64,000 nucleotides of DNA from CAVQGZ01 sp963712175 (GTDB lineage: Bacteria > Actinomycetota > Actinomycetes > Jiangellales > Jiangellaceae): NCBI GenBank assembly GCA_963712175.1, contig CAVQGZ010000004.1:558001-622000 (forward strand). The letters run 5' to 3'. A model generated the notes under the pieces. It saw nothing but the letters and a program-made list of their open reading frames with translations. It was not told the origin of the DNA and made no database searches. Shown here in pieces: positions 8,682-17,705 of this stretch (within the stretch, counting starts at the first letter, position 1; each line of letters opens with the position of its first letter). The position numbers and the translations under genes were made by a program.

Positions 8682-8705
8682 TGCTTGACGACCGCGGTCA
8701 AAGCA
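8682..8705. promoter_or_regulatory. Interrupted dyad just upstream of the Lrp-type gene (candidate autoregulatory site)
   Basis: TGCTTGAC (8682-8689) pairs with GTCAAAGCA (8697-8705) apart from one extra base, and the core GACCGCGGTC (8690-8699) is itself a perfect palindrome. The dyad ends 8 bp before the regulator's ATG. Lrp-family proteins commonly repress their own promoter from such a position; this assignment is inference. Confidence 0.4.
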
Positions 8706-8815
8706 AGCAAGAACCACGAAATTCGAGGTGATCGAGGGGACTGAGTGCTGGATCCGTCACGATTTGCTCACGACTTCGACGGTTTGGACAAGCAAGGCTG
8801 GACCCTACGCGCCGT

Positions 8816-8850
8816 AGGTGCGTACTGTCTCGCCATCGAGGTACGCACCT
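8816..8850. promoter_or_regulatory. 10-bp perfect inverted repeat in the potD promoter region
   Basis: AGGTGCGTAC (8816-8825) and GTACGCACCT (8841-8850) are exact complements with a 15-bp spacer, ending 32 bp before the potD ATG. A possible promoter, TGGACC (8799-8804) and TACTGT (8823-8828) 18 bp apart, would place the left arm on the -10 box, as expected for a repressor site. The rest of the 208-bp gap shows nothing else clear. Confidence 0.45.
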
Positions 8851-8882
8851 GCCTGTCACGGACGAGGGAGACGAGACACAGC

Positions 8883-10073
8883 ATGAGCATCCGGACCAGC
8901 CGTATCAGTCGACGACGGTTGCTGCGCAACACCGGAGTTGTCGGGGCAGCCGCGATCGGTGCGCCCGCACTGGCCGCGTGCGGCACCGACCCGGTGGAGA
9001 CGGCCACCCCGACGAGCGACGACCTCTCCGACACCGAGCTGAGCCTGCGTTTCGACAACTGGCCCCTCTACATCGACGTGGACGAGGAGGACGAGAACGT
9101 CCGTCCGACCCTGGCCGCCTTCGAGGAGGAGACCGGCATCAGCGTCGAGTACGTCGAGGCCATCAACTCCAACGAGGAGTACTTCGCCAAGATCTCCCCC
9201 CAGCTCAGCGCAGGTCAGCCGACTGGGGCCGACGTCTTCGTCGTCACCGACTGGCTGGTGGCCCGGTTGATCAGCCTCGGCTGGCTGCAGGAGCTGAACC
9301 AGGACAACCTGGCCACAGTTGCTGCGAACATCGACCCGGCGCTGTCGGACCCTGGCTTCGACCCGGGTCGGCTGTACTCGGTCCCGTGGCAGTCGGGCAT
9401 CACCGGCATCGCCTACAACGCCAAGGCTCTCCCGGGCGGCATCACCTCGCTTGACCAGTTGCTCACCGACCCGGCCTTGGCCGGAAAGGTGACGCTGTTC
9501 TCGGGCATGCGCGAATCGCTCCCCTTGCTGGCCGCAGCCGAGGGCAACGGCCTCGAGGGCTTCACCGACGCCGATGTGGACGCTGCCATCGCCAAGGTCG
9601 AGCAGGCTGTCGCCAGTGGGCAGATCCGTCGCTTCACGGGCAACGACTACGCCGACGACCTGGCGCAGGGCAACGTCGTCGCCGCGCTCGCGTGGTCCGG
9701 CGACGTCGCTCAGCTCCAGTTCGACAACCCGGATCTTGAGTTCGTGATCCCCGACGAGGGCGGCGAGCTCTGGTCGGACAACATGGTGGTGCCCGCCGGC
9801 GCCACGCACAAGGCCAACGCCGAGCGCCTGATGGACTGGTACTACCAGCCCGAGATGGCTGCTGACCTGGTGAACTGGGTCGGCTACGTCTGCCCCGTCC
9901 CCGCGGCCAAGGACGTCCTCCTGGAGTACGGCGACGAGTTCTCGGTGGCCTCGGCCAACTCGCCGCTGGTCTTCCCGAGCCCGGACGACCTGAGCAACGT
10001 GGCGGTCAGTCGCGAGCTGACCGAGGACGAGGAGTCGCGCTACGAGACCGACTGGAACGCCGTCGTCACATGA
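8883..10073 (+). CDS. potD: Polyamine ABC transporter substrate-binding lipoprotein (PotD/PotF family)
   Basis: The 396-residue product starts with a twin-arginine type signal (SRRRLLRNTG) and a lipobox LAACG, so it is probably exported folded by Tat and anchored as a lipoprotein outside the membrane. The mature part (LRFDNWPLYIDVDEEDENV, EYFAKISPQL, VPWQSGITGIAYN, WSGDVAQL, NMVVPAGATH) matches spermidine/putrescine-binding proteins. An upstream in-frame reading to 8745 is rejected because it precedes the signal peptide and runs through the probable promoter. Its stop overlaps the next ATG (ATGA), and the PotA, PotB and PotC genes follow. Confidence 0.92.
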   Translation: MSIRTSRISRRRLLRNTGVVGAAAIGAPALAACGTDPVETATPTSDDLSDTELSLRFDNWPLYIDVDEEDENVRPTLAAFEEETGISVEYVEAINSNEEYFAKISPQLSAGQPTGADVFVVTDWLVARLISLGWLQELNQDNLATVAANIDPALSDPGFDPGRLYSVPWQSGITGIAYNAKALPGGITSLDQLLTDPALAGKVTLFSGMRESLPLLAAAEGNGLEGFTDADVDAAIAKVEQAVASGQIRRFTGNDYADDLAQGNVVAALAWSGDVAQLQFDNPDLEFVIPDEGGELWSDNMVVPAGATHKANAERLMDWYYQPEMAADLVNWVGYVCPVPAAKDVLLEYGDEFSVASANSPLVFPSPDDLSNVAVSRELTEDEESRYETDWNAVVT

Positions 10074-11551
10074 GCACCGGTCGTGGCGCGCAGTTCATCG
10101 ACGGGTCTCGCCGAACGGCAGCCGGGGAGCGCACTGCTCTGGTCGACCCCTCCACGGGGGAGACCATCACCGAGGTCGACCTCGCTGGGCCGGCAGAGGT
10201 GGAGCAGGCGGTGCAGTCGGCACGCAGAGCCTTCGGGCACTGGAGTGCCACCACCCCGGCGCAGCGCAGCACCCTGATGCATGCCTGGGCGCGCCTGCTC
10301 GAGGAGCGGTCGGGCGAGCTGGCGCTTGCCGAGACCAGGCAGGCCGGCAAGCCGATCCGGCTGTCCACGGAGTTCGACGTGCCCGGCACCGTGGACAACA
10401 CGGCGTTCTTCGCCGGCGCGGCACGCAACCTCGAAGGAAAGGCGGCGGCGGAGTACTCCGCCGAGCACACCTCGATGATCCGCCGTGAGCCCATCGGGGT
10501 GGTGGGGTCGGTCTCACCGTGGAACTACCCGCTGCAGATGGCGGCATGGAAGATTCTGCCGGCCGTCGCAGCCGGCAACACGATCGTCCTCAAGCCGGCC
10601 GAGATCACACCTCTGACCTCGGTGATGTTCGCCGAGACTGCGACCGAGGCCGGCATCCCGGCCGGCGTCGTCAACGTCGTGACCGGACGTGGACCCGTCG
10701 CCGGCGAGGCCCTGGTCACCCACCCTGACGTCGACATGGTGTCGTTCACCGGCTCTACTCGCGTCGGCACCCGAGTGATGCAGCTGGCCGCCGAGCGCGC
10801 GGCGCGGGTGCACCTCGAGCTTGGCGGCAAAGCCCCCTTCGTGGTGCTGGACGACGCCGACCTCGACGCGGCGATCCAGGGCGCGGTGGCCGCAGCCCTC
10901 ATCAACACCGGCCAGGACTGCACGGCCGCCACCCGCGCCTATGTCCACTCGTCGCTCTACGCCGAGTTCGTGGCCGGCGTCGCCGACGTCATGGCCGGGG
11001 TGCGGCTCGGCCCGACTCAGGACGAGGCGACCGATCAGGGGCCGCTGGTGTCGTTCGCTCAGCGGGACCGGGTCATGGGGTTCGTCGAACGGGCTCGCGG
11101 CTACGCGAGCGTGGTGACCGGTGGGCGGGCGCCCGGCGGCGAGCTGGAGCGGGGCGCGTACTACGAGCCGACCCTCATCGTCGACGCACCGGACGACAGC
11201 GAGGTCGTCTGCGAGGAGATCTTCGGGCCGGTGCTGGTTGCTCTTCCGGTGAACGACGACGACGAGGCCCTGGCCGCGGCGAACGACACCCGGTACGGGT
11301 TGGCCGCCTCGGTCTGGACACGTGACGTCCACCGGGCGCTACGGTTCACCCGCGGCATCGCGGCCGGTGCGGTGTGGGTCAACGACCACATCCCGATCAT
11401 CAGCGAGATGCCTCATGGCGGCTACAAGAAGTCGGGTTTCGGCAAAGACATGAGCACGTACTCCTTCGAGGAGTACACCAACGTCAAGCACGTGATGTAT
11501 GACGTGACGGGTGCGGTCCGCAAGGACTGGCACCGGACGATCTTCAGCTGA
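10070..11551 (+). CDS. Aldehyde dehydrogenase, probable gamma-aminobutyraldehyde dehydrogenase
   Basis: The 493-residue NAD(P)+-dependent aldehyde dehydrogenase has SPWNYPLQMAAWK (cofactor), FTGSTRVG, the general-base glutamate in HLELGGKAP, the nucleophile in TGQDCTAATR and EEIFGPVL. Best fit is the PatD/PuuC group, which oxidises 4-aminobutanal (and 3-aminopropanal) to GABA (and beta-alanine). It lies inside the polyamine transporter operon between the binding protein and the ATPase, overlapping potD by 4 nt, which favours an aminoaldehyde substrate. The exact substrate is inferred. Confidence 0.9.
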   Translation: MSTGRGAQFIDGSRRTAAGERTALVDPSTGETITEVDLAGPAEVEQAVQSARRAFGHWSATTPAQRSTLMHAWARLLEERSGELALAETRQAGKPIRLSTEFDVPGTVDNTAFFAGAARNLEGKAAAEYSAEHTSMIRREPIGVVGSVSPWNYPLQMAAWKILPAVAAGNTIVLKPAEITPLTSVMFAETATEAGIPAGVVNVVTGRGPVAGEALVTHPDVDMVSFTGSTRVGTRVMQLAAERAARVHLELGGKAPFVVLDDADLDAAIQGAVAAALINTGQDCTAATRAYVHSSLYAEFVAGVADVMAGVRLGPTQDEATDQGPLVSFAQRDRVMGFVERARGYASVVTGGRAPGGELERGAYYEPTLIVDAPDDSEVVCEEIFGPVLVALPVNDDDEALAAANDTRYGLAASVWTRDVHRALRFTRGIAAGAVWVNDHIPIISEMPHGGYKKSGFGKDMSTYSFEEYTNVKHVMYDVTGAVRKDWHRTIFS

Positions 11552-11581
11552 GGGCGGTCGCTCGCCAGAAGGGACGTGGCT

Positions 11582-12733
11582 GTGGCCGACAACTCCTCCG
11601 GTGACCTGCGTCTGGTTCGGCTCACCAAGACGTTCGGCGACCACGTCGCCGTCGACGACCTGTCGCTGACGATCCCGCAGGGGTCGTTCTTCGCGCTGCT
11701 CGGCCCGTCCGGCTGCGGCAAGACGACGACCTTGCGCATGGTCGCCGGCCTCGAGCAGCCGACCCAGGGCGCCATCCATCTGGGCGAGCAGGACATCACC
11801 GGGACGAAGCCGTACAAGCGCCCGGTGAACACCGTCTTCCAGAGCTACGCGCTGTTCCCGCACCTGGACATCCACGAGAACGTCGCCTTCGGGCTGCGCC
11901 GCCGCGGGATCAAGGACGTCGACGCCCAGGTCGCGCAGATGCTGGCGCTCGTGGAGCTGAGCGGCTTCGAGAAGCGCAAGCCGAACCAGCTCTCGGGCGG
12001 GCAGCAGCAGCGGGTCGCACTGGCGCGCGCGCTCATCAACCACCCGAGCCTGCTGCTGCTCGACGAGCCGCTCGGTGCCCTGGATCTCAAGCTGCGCCGC
12101 CAGATGCAGCTCGAGCTCAAGCGGATCCAGACCGAGGTCGGCATCACCTTCGTCCACGTCACCCACGACCAGGAGGAGGCCATGACCATGGCCAACACCG
12201 TCGCGGTGATGAACGAGGGCCGGATCGAGCAGCTCGGCTCGCCTGTCGAGCTCTACGAGAACCCCATGACCACGTTCGTCGCCAACTTCCTCGGGCGCTC
12301 CAACATGGTCGACGGGCAGGTCGTGGACCGGGCCGGGGACAACGTCGTCGTGGACGTGGCCGGTGCACGGATGGCCGTGCCGGTCGGGCGTGTCCACTCC
12401 GACGGTGGGGCCGTCCACGTCGGGGTTCGGCCCGAGAAGGTGACCATCACTCCGAGTGCGGACGAGTCGACGGTGCCCGAGGGGCACAACCGGCTGACCG
12501 GCGTGATCGACGACGCGAGCTTCTTGGGCGTGTCCACCGAGTACAGCGTCCGGCTCGCCTCCGGAGCGAGCTTCGGCGTGTTCGCACAGAACATGCACCG
12601 CGACGTCCGGCTCATCCCCGCCGCCGACGTGATCCTTCACTGGGCACCGGAGCACACCTTCGCCCTGGACGCAGCGGAGCCCTTGGACGCAGGCATCGAG
12701 CCTGACGCCCGGCTCGGTGAGGCGGTGCGGTGA
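11582..12733 (+). CDS. potA: Polyamine ABC transporter ATP-binding protein (PotA)
   Basis: The 383-residue ATPase has Walker A GPSGCGKTTTLR, Q-loop VFQSYALFPH, signature LSGGQQQRVALARAL, Walker B LLLLDEPLGALD, H-loop VTHDQEEAM, then a C-terminal TOBE domain (about 280-370). It energises import of spermidine/putrescine through PotBC. Two GTG codons are possible. GTG 11582 has AGAAGG 9 nt upstream and is preferred; GTG 11576 lies too close to it. It is 30 bp after the aldehyde dehydrogenase and overlaps potB by a GTGA junction. Confidence 0.93.
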   Translation: MADNSSGDLRLVRLTKTFGDHVAVDDLSLTIPQGSFFALLGPSGCGKTTTLRMVAGLEQPTQGAIHLGEQDITGTKPYKRPVNTVFQSYALFPHLDIHENVAFGLRRRGIKDVDAQVAQMLALVELSGFEKRKPNQLSGGQQQRVALARALINHPSLLLLDEPLGALDLKLRRQMQLELKRIQTEVGITFVHVTHDQEEAMTMANTVAVMNEGRIEQLGSPVELYENPMTTFVANFLGRSNMVDGQVVDRAGDNVVVDVAGARMAVPVGRVHSDGGAVHVGVRPEKVTITPSADESTVPEGHNRLTGVIDDASFLGVSTEYSVRLASGASFGVFAQNMHRDVRLIPAADVILHWAPEHTFALDAAEPLDAGIEPDARLGEAVR

Positions 12734-13665
12734 GCGCGCTTGCTCACGTCCCGGCACCGTCGAGCGGCGGACCGGCGCGGGAGCCGGCAGCAGCAGTGCC
12801 GAAGGGGCGGTGGGTTCCCTACGTCCTGCTCGCGCCCGGCCTGGTGTGGCTGGCGCTGTTCTTCATCTTGCCGACCATCACGCTGGTCTCGACGTCGCTG
12901 CAGACCGGGTCGCTGGCCACGGGCTACTCCCAGACCTTCGAGTTCGGCAACTACACGAGCGCGTGGAGTGACTTCTACCCACAGCTCGCCCGGTCGTTCC
13001 TGTACGCCGGGATCGCCACGGTGGCGGCCCTGGCGATCGCCTACCCACTGGCCTACACGATCGCGTTCAAGGCCGGCAAGTACCGCAACGTGCTGCTGGT
13101 GCTGGTGGTCGCGCCGTTCTACACGTCCTTCCTCCTGCGGACCTTGGCGTGGAAGACGATCCTCGCCGACAACGGGATCATCGTGGAGACGATGGAGAGG
13201 CTGGGCATCCTCGACGTGCTCTCGGTGGTGGGGCTGACAGCCGACGACCGGATCCTGGCCACTCCGTTGGCGGTCATCACCGGTCTCACCTACAACTTCT
13301 TGCCCTTCATGACGCTTCCGCTGTACGCGAGCCTCGAACGACTCGACCCGCGGCTCGTGGAGGCGGCCGGTGACCTGTACGCCTCGCCGTTCACCGCGTT
13401 CCGCAAGGTCACCTTCCCGCTGTCGCTGCCCGGTGTCGTGGCGGGGACGCTGCTCACGTTCATCCCGGCCGCGGGTGACTACATCAACGCCAGCCTGCTG
13501 GGGAGCCTGCCGGCGACGTCCATGATCGGCAACGTCATCGATGCGCTCTTCCTCAGGGTGCTGGACTACCCGCGCGCGGCGGCGCTCTCGGTCACGTTGA
13601 TGGTGATCATCGTCGCGATGGTGACGTTCTACGTCAGACGGGCCGGAACCGAGGAGCTGGTGTGA
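12730..13665 (+). CDS. potB: Polyamine ABC transporter permease (PotB)
   Basis: The 311-residue inner-membrane permease has about six hydrophobic helices and the cytoplasmic EAA loop (VEAAGDLYASPFTAFRKVTFP, with the EAAxxxG core EAAGDLYAS) that docks to PotA. The long first periplasmic loop after helix 1 (residues about 55-85) is usual for PotB/PotH. The start is GTG 12730, overlapping the potA stop as GTGA. It partners PotC encoded next. Confidence 0.92.
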   Translation: MSALAHVPAPSSGGPAREPAAAVPKGRWVPYVLLAPGLVWLALFFILPTITLVSTSLQTGSLATGYSQTFEFGNYTSAWSDFYPQLARSFLYAGIATVAALAIAYPLAYTIAFKAGKYRNVLLVLVVAPFYTSFLLRTLAWKTILADNGIIVETMERLGILDVLSVVGLTADDRILATPLAVITGLTYNFLPFMTLPLYASLERLDPRLVEAAGDLYASPFTAFRKVTFPLSLPGVVAGTLLTFIPAAGDYINASLLGSLPATSMIGNVIDALFLRVLDYPRAAALSVTLMVIIVAMVTFYVRRAGTEELV

Positions 13666-14513
13666 TGACGTCGATCACTGTTCCCGCCCCCACCGAGCCC
13701 GCGCCACGCGTGCGTCGACGCGGCCCGGTCTCGTGGCTGCGCGACAACATCGTCACCATCGCCGGCGTCGCGGCTGTCGGGTACCTGCTGCTTCCGAACG
13801 TCGTCGTCACCGTCCTGTCGTTCAACGACCCGGTCGGCCGGTTCAACTTCTCGTGGAACGAGTTCTCTCTCGACGCCTGGCTCAATCCCTGTGCGGTTGC
13901 CGGTATGTGCGAGTCGCTGGCGCTGAGCCTGCAGATCGGCGTGCTGTCGACGATCAGCGCCCTCGTGCTCGGCACCCTCGTCGCGTTCGCCCTGTCCCGG
14001 CACCGCTTCCGGGGCCGCTCGGGGACCAACATCCTGGTGTTCTTCCCCATGGCGACGCCAGAGGTCGTGATGGGCTCCTCGCTGCTGGCGCTGTTCGTGA
14101 ACATGCAGTTCCCCCTCGGCTTCGGCGCGATCGTGATCGCGCACATCATGTTCCTCATCAGCTATGTCGTGGTGACGGTCAAGGCGCGGCTCGCCGGCCT
14201 CGACCCGCGCCTGGAGCAGGCGGCCATGGACCTCTACGCCAACGAGCGCACCACGTTCTGGCGCGTGACGTTCCCGCTCGTGCTGCCCGGCATCGCGGCA
14301 GCGGGCCTGCTGGCCTTCGCGCTGTCGTTCGACGACTTCATCATCACCAACTTCAACGCCGGCGCCGAGGTGACGTTCCCGATGTTCGTCTGGGGCGCGG
14401 CCCAACGCGGCGTCCCTCCGCAGGTCAACGTCATCGGAGCGCTGATGTTCATCCTGGCCCTCACGGTGGTCTTCGGCTCGGAAGTCGCCCGCCGTCGCAA
14501 GGCGCGTCGATAG
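13662..14513 (+). CDS. potC: Polyamine ABC transporter permease (PotC)
   Basis: The second permease subunit has 283 residues and six helices, with the EAA-type loop EQAAMDLYANERTTFWRVTFP (core EQAAMDLYA) and the DDFIITNFNAG segment typical of PotC/PotI. The start is either GTG 13662 (GTGA overlap with potB) or ATG 13665 (TGATG junction); both give the same protein apart from one residue. It contains a small insertion with CAVAGMCES in the first external loop, giving two cysteines that could form a disulfide. Confidence 0.92.
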   Translation: MMTSITVPAPTEPAPRVRRRGPVSWLRDNIVTIAGVAAVGYLLLPNVVVTVLSFNDPVGRFNFSWNEFSLDAWLNPCAVAGMCESLALSLQIGVLSTISALVLGTLVAFALSRHRFRGRSGTNILVFFPMATPEVVMGSSLLALFVNMQFPLGFGAIVIAHIMFLISYVVVTVKARLAGLDPRLEQAAMDLYANERTTFWRVTFPLVLPGIAAAGLLAFALSFDDFIITNFNAGAEVTFPMFVWGAAQRGVPPQVNVIGALMFILALTVVFGSEVARRRKARR

Positions 14514-14516
14514 CCC

Positions 14517-15917
14517 GTGCCCGTCTCGAACCACCTGCGCTCCCTGGCCGACGCCGAGCCGGTCCCGTTCTGGTTGGACACCGATGCCCCGGAGGCTGCA
14601 CCCACCCTGGCTGGTGACTCGACTGCGGACCTGGTCGTCGTCGGTGGTGGCTACACGGGACTCTGGACGGCGCTGCGGGCCAAGGAGCGCGACCCGTCGC
14701 GGCACGTCGTCGTGCTGGAAGGCCAGCGGATCGGCTCGGCCGCGTCCGGGCGCAACGGCGGCTTCTGCTCGGCCAGCCTCACCCACGGGCTGGCCAACGG
14801 CCTGGCTCGATGGCCGAGAGACATGCCGACGCTCGAGCGCCTGGGCCTGGAGAACCTGGCGGGGATCGAGGAGACGCTGACCCGCTACGGCATCGACGCG
14901 GAGTACGAGCGCACCGGCGAGATCAGCGTGGCCACGCAGGACTGGCATGTCGAGGACCAGACGTCGATGCTGGAGCCGTTGCGGCGCTTCGGTCACGACG
15001 CGGTCTGGCTCGATGCTGACGAGATGCGTGCCGAGGTCGCTTCGCCGACCTACCTCGGTGGGCTCTGGAATCGCAGCGGTACGGCCCTGGTGAACCCGGC
15101 CAAGCTCGCCTGGGGGTTGGCTCGCGCGGCTGCCGACCTCGGAGTAGAGATCTACGAGGACAGCCCGGTCGTCGGGCTCGAGCGTTCGGGCACGGGCATG
15201 CGCGTGCGAGCCGAGTTCGGCTCCGTCCGAGCCGGGCACGTCGCGCTGGCGACGAATGCGTTCCCCTCGCTGCTGCGACGCACGAAGCACTACGTCGTCC
15301 CCGTCTGGGACTACGTGCTCATGACGGAGCCGCTCAGCGAGCACCAGCTCGCCTCGATCGGGTGGGCTCGACGCCAAGGCCTGGGCGACGCCGCCAACCA
15401 GTTCCACTACTACCGACTCTCGGCCGACAACCGCATCCTGTGGGGTGGGTACGACGCCGTCTACTACTCCGGTGGTCGGATGGCCGCCGAGTACCAGCAC
15501 CGCGCCGACACCTACATCACCCTGGCGAACAACTTCTTCGCCACGTTTCCCCAGCTGGAGGGCATCGGGTTCAGCCACCGCTGGGGCGGTGTCATCGACA
15601 CGTGCAGCCGATTCTCGCCCTTCTGGGGAACGGCGTACGACTCGCGAGTGGCCTACGTGGTCGGCTACACCGGCCTCGGGGTGGGCTCGACTCGGTTCGG
15701 CGCCGACGTGATGCTGGACCTGCTCGACGCACGCCCGTCTCCGCGCACCGAGCTCAGCATGGTGCGCTCGACGCCGTTGCCCTTCCCACCGGAGCCGGTG
15801 CGCACCGGCGTGATCGAGCTGACCCGGCGATCGATAGCAGCAGCCGACGCCAACCAGGGCCGACGAAACCTCTGGCTGCGAACGCTGGACCGGCTCGGGC
15901 TCGGATTCGACTCCTGA
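14517..15917 (+). CDS. FAD-dependent oxidoreductase (DAO superfamily), second amine-oxidase-like paralogue
   Basis: The 466-residue product has an FAD motif ADLVVVGGGYTGLWTALRA, a VVLEGQ second-strand end, the ASGRNGGFC stretch shared with the leftward-operon paralogue, and GYTGLGVGSTRFGADVMLDL at the C-terminus. It is read from GTG 14517, 3 bp after potC. The two paralogues share fold and motifs but differ through the substrate half, so they may oxidise different amines (for example putrescine and spermidine). That split is inference. Confidence 0.86.
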   Translation: MPVSNHLRSLADAEPVPFWLDTDAPEAAPTLAGDSTADLVVVGGGYTGLWTALRAKERDPSRHVVVLEGQRIGSAASGRNGGFCSASLTHGLANGLARWPRDMPTLERLGLENLAGIEETLTRYGIDAEYERTGEISVATQDWHVEDQTSMLEPLRRFGHDAVWLDADEMRAEVASPTYLGGLWNRSGTALVNPAKLAWGLARAAADLGVEIYEDSPVVGLERSGTGMRVRAEFGSVRAGHVALATNAFPSLLRRTKHYVVPVWDYVLMTEPLSEHQLASIGWARRQGLGDAANQFHYYRLSADNRILWGGYDAVYYSGGRMAAEYQHRADTYITLANNFFATFPQLEGIGFSHRWGGVIDTCSRFSPFWGTAYDSRVAYVVGYTGLGVGSTRFGADVMLDLLDARPSPRTELSMVRSTPLPFPPEPVRTGVIELTRRSIAAADANQGRRNLWLRTLDRLGLGFDS

Positions 15918-15945
15918 CCTCTCCGAACACTCGAAAGGACGACAC

Positions 15946-17448
15946 ATGGCCACCAGCACCTCGACGATCCCGCACTGGATCGGCGGCAAGCCCGCCACCG
16001 GACTGGGCACGCGGGCGGGCGACGTCTACGACCCGGCGACCGGGCAGGTCACTGCCTCGGTGGCCTTCGCCGATCCCGAGGACGTCAACGCCGTGGTTGC
16101 GTCAGCGCGTGCAGCCTTCGAGTCGTGGAGCACCACGTCGCTCACCAAGCGGTCGCAGGTGCTCTTCGCGTTCCGAGAGATCCTGAACGAGCGCCGAGAC
16201 GAGCTGGCCGCCATCATCACCGCGCAGCACGGCAAGGTGCTGTCGGATGCCGCGGGCGAGGTACAGCGCGGTCTCGAGGTCGTCGAGTTCGCCTGCGGCA
16301 TCCCTCACCTGCTCAAGGGAGGCTTCAGCGAAGGGGTGTCCTCCGGCGTCGACAGCTACTCGATCCGCCAGCCGCTGGGCGTGAGCGCGATCATCTCGCC
16401 CTTCAACTTCCCCGCCATGGTGCCGATGTGGTTCTTCCCCATCGCCATCGCTGCCGGCAACACGGTCGTTCTCAAGCCGAGCGAGAAGGATCCCTCGGCA
16501 GCGATGTGGATGGCCGAGCAATGGGCGCAGGCCGGTCTCCCGGACGGAGTGTTCAACGTCCTGCACGGTGACAAGGTCGCCGTCGACGGGCTGCTGACCC
16601 ACCCCGACGTCGCTTCGGTGTCGTTCGTCGGCTCCACGCCGATCGCGAAGTACGTCTACGAGACCGGTACTGCTCACGGCAAGCGCGTCCAGGCCCTGGG
16701 CGGAGCCAAGAACCACATGCTCGTCCTACCCGACGCCGACCTCGATCTGGCCGCTGACCAGGCCGTCAACGCCGGCTTCGGCTCGGCCGGAGAGCGATGC
16801 ATGGCCATCTCCGTGGTCGTGGCGCTCGACCCGGTGGGTGACGAGCTCGTGGCGAAGATCAGCCAGCGCATGGCGGGTCTGCGGATCGGCGACGGACGAC
16901 GAGGCTGCGACATGGGGCCGCTGGTGACCCAGGCGCACCGCGACAAGGTCGCCTCCTACGTGGCGGCAGGGGAGCGCGAGGGCGCCACGGTCGCCGTCGA
17001 CGGTCGCGGGGTCGCCGTCGACGGCGAGTCCGCCGGGTTCTGGCTGGGGCCGACCCTGCTGGACCACGTCACCCCCACGATGTCGGTGTACACCGACGAG
17101 ATCTTCGGTCCGGTGCTCTCGGTCGTGCGGGTCGGTAGCTACGCCGAGGGGCTGGCTCTGATCCAGGACCACCCGTACGGAAACGGGACTGCCATCTTCA
17201 CCAACGACGGGGGAGCGGCACGCCGGTTCGTCAACGAGGTTCAGGTCGGCATGGTCGGGGTGAACGTCCCGATCCCGGTGCCCATGGCGTACTACTCCTT
17301 CGGTGGGTGGAAGAACTCGCTGTTCGGCGACGCCCACGCCCACGGCATGGAGGGAGTGCACTTCTTCACGCGGGGCAAGGTCGTCACGCAGCGATGGCTC
17401 GACCCGAGCCACGGCGGCATCAACCTGGGCTTCCCCACTCAGTCCTGA
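15946..17448 (+). CDS. mmsA: CoA-acylating methylmalonate-semialdehyde dehydrogenase
   Basis: The 500-residue aldehyde dehydrogenase lacks the usual general-base glutamate. The position reads ALGGAKNHMLVLPDAD, the hallmark of the MmsA/IolA group, with its nucleophile in SAGERCMAISV and SPFNFPAMVPMWFFP at the cofactor site. It converts methylmalonate semialdehyde to propionyl-CoA, or malonate semialdehyde to acetyl-CoA, with NAD+ and CoA. A good ribosome site (AAAGGA) precedes the ATG. Beside a beta-alanine-type aminotransferase, the malonate semialdehyde reaction is plausible; this is inferred. Confidence 0.93.
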   Translation: MATSTSTIPHWIGGKPATGLGTRAGDVYDPATGQVTASVAFADPEDVNAVVASARAAFESWSTTSLTKRSQVLFAFREILNERRDELAAIITAQHGKVLSDAAGEVQRGLEVVEFACGIPHLLKGGFSEGVSSGVDSYSIRQPLGVSAIISPFNFPAMVPMWFFPIAIAAGNTVVLKPSEKDPSAAMWMAEQWAQAGLPDGVFNVLHGDKVAVDGLLTHPDVASVSFVGSTPIAKYVYETGTAHGKRVQALGGAKNHMLVLPDADLDLAADQAVNAGFGSAGERCMAISVVVALDPVGDELVAKISQRMAGLRIGDGRRGCDMGPLVTQAHRDKVASYVAAGEREGATVAVDGRGVAVDGESAGFWLGPTLLDHVTPTMSVYTDEIFGPVLSVVRVGSYAEGLALIQDHPYGNGTAIFTNDGGAARRFVNEVQVGMVGVNVPIPVPMAYYSFGGWKNSLFGDAHAHGMEGVHFFTRGKVVTQRWLDPSHGGINLGFPTQS

Positions 17449-17453
17449 GAAGG

Positions 17454-17687
17454 TCAGTCCCGCTTGGCGCGGCGTCTGATCACGAGGGCTCCGCTCGCCA
17501 TGCCGCCCACGAACACCAACGCGAGCAGCAGGGCCAGCGGCATCGTCACCTTCGTGACGACCAGTGACACCTCCGTCTGCTCCCAGTTGACGGCGATGAG
17601 CAGCAACGACAGGGCTGCGATCGCGATTCCGATGATCTGCCTGGGCGCAAGTCCGCCAGACCCGCCTGCAGTTGTAGGGGACGACAT
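17454..17687 (-). CDS. LapA-domain (DUF1049-like) small membrane protein
   Basis: The 77-residue protein has two hydrophobic helices (IIGIAIAALSLLLIAVNW and PLALLLALVFVGGMASGAL) separated by a short loop with EVSLVVTKVTMP, and ends in a basic tail RRRAKRD. This is the architecture of LapA/DUF1049 proteins, whose role in actinobacteria is unclear. It is antisense to its neighbours, ending 6 bp from the mmsA stop, and starts back to back with the agmatinase gene less than 20 bp away, so the two must share promoter DNA. Confidence 0.75.
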   Translation of the reverse strand: MSSPTTAGGSGGLAPRQIIGIAIAALSLLLIAVNWEQTEVSLVVTKVTMPLALLLALVFVGGMASGALVIRRRAKRD

Positions 17688-17705
17688 GAGGGCAGGATGC
17701 CACGC

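Noticed and set aside
8745..8882. N-terminal extension of PotD by 46 residues
   Set aside because: It precedes the Tat/lipoprotein signal, includes the inverted repeat and probable promoter, and a signal peptide must be N-terminal.
13629..16010. 793-codon minus-strand open frame over potC and the FAD oxidoreductase
   Set aside because: A shadow of GC-rich coding on the other strand; no motifs, and it would overlap genes with clear FAD and permease signatures.
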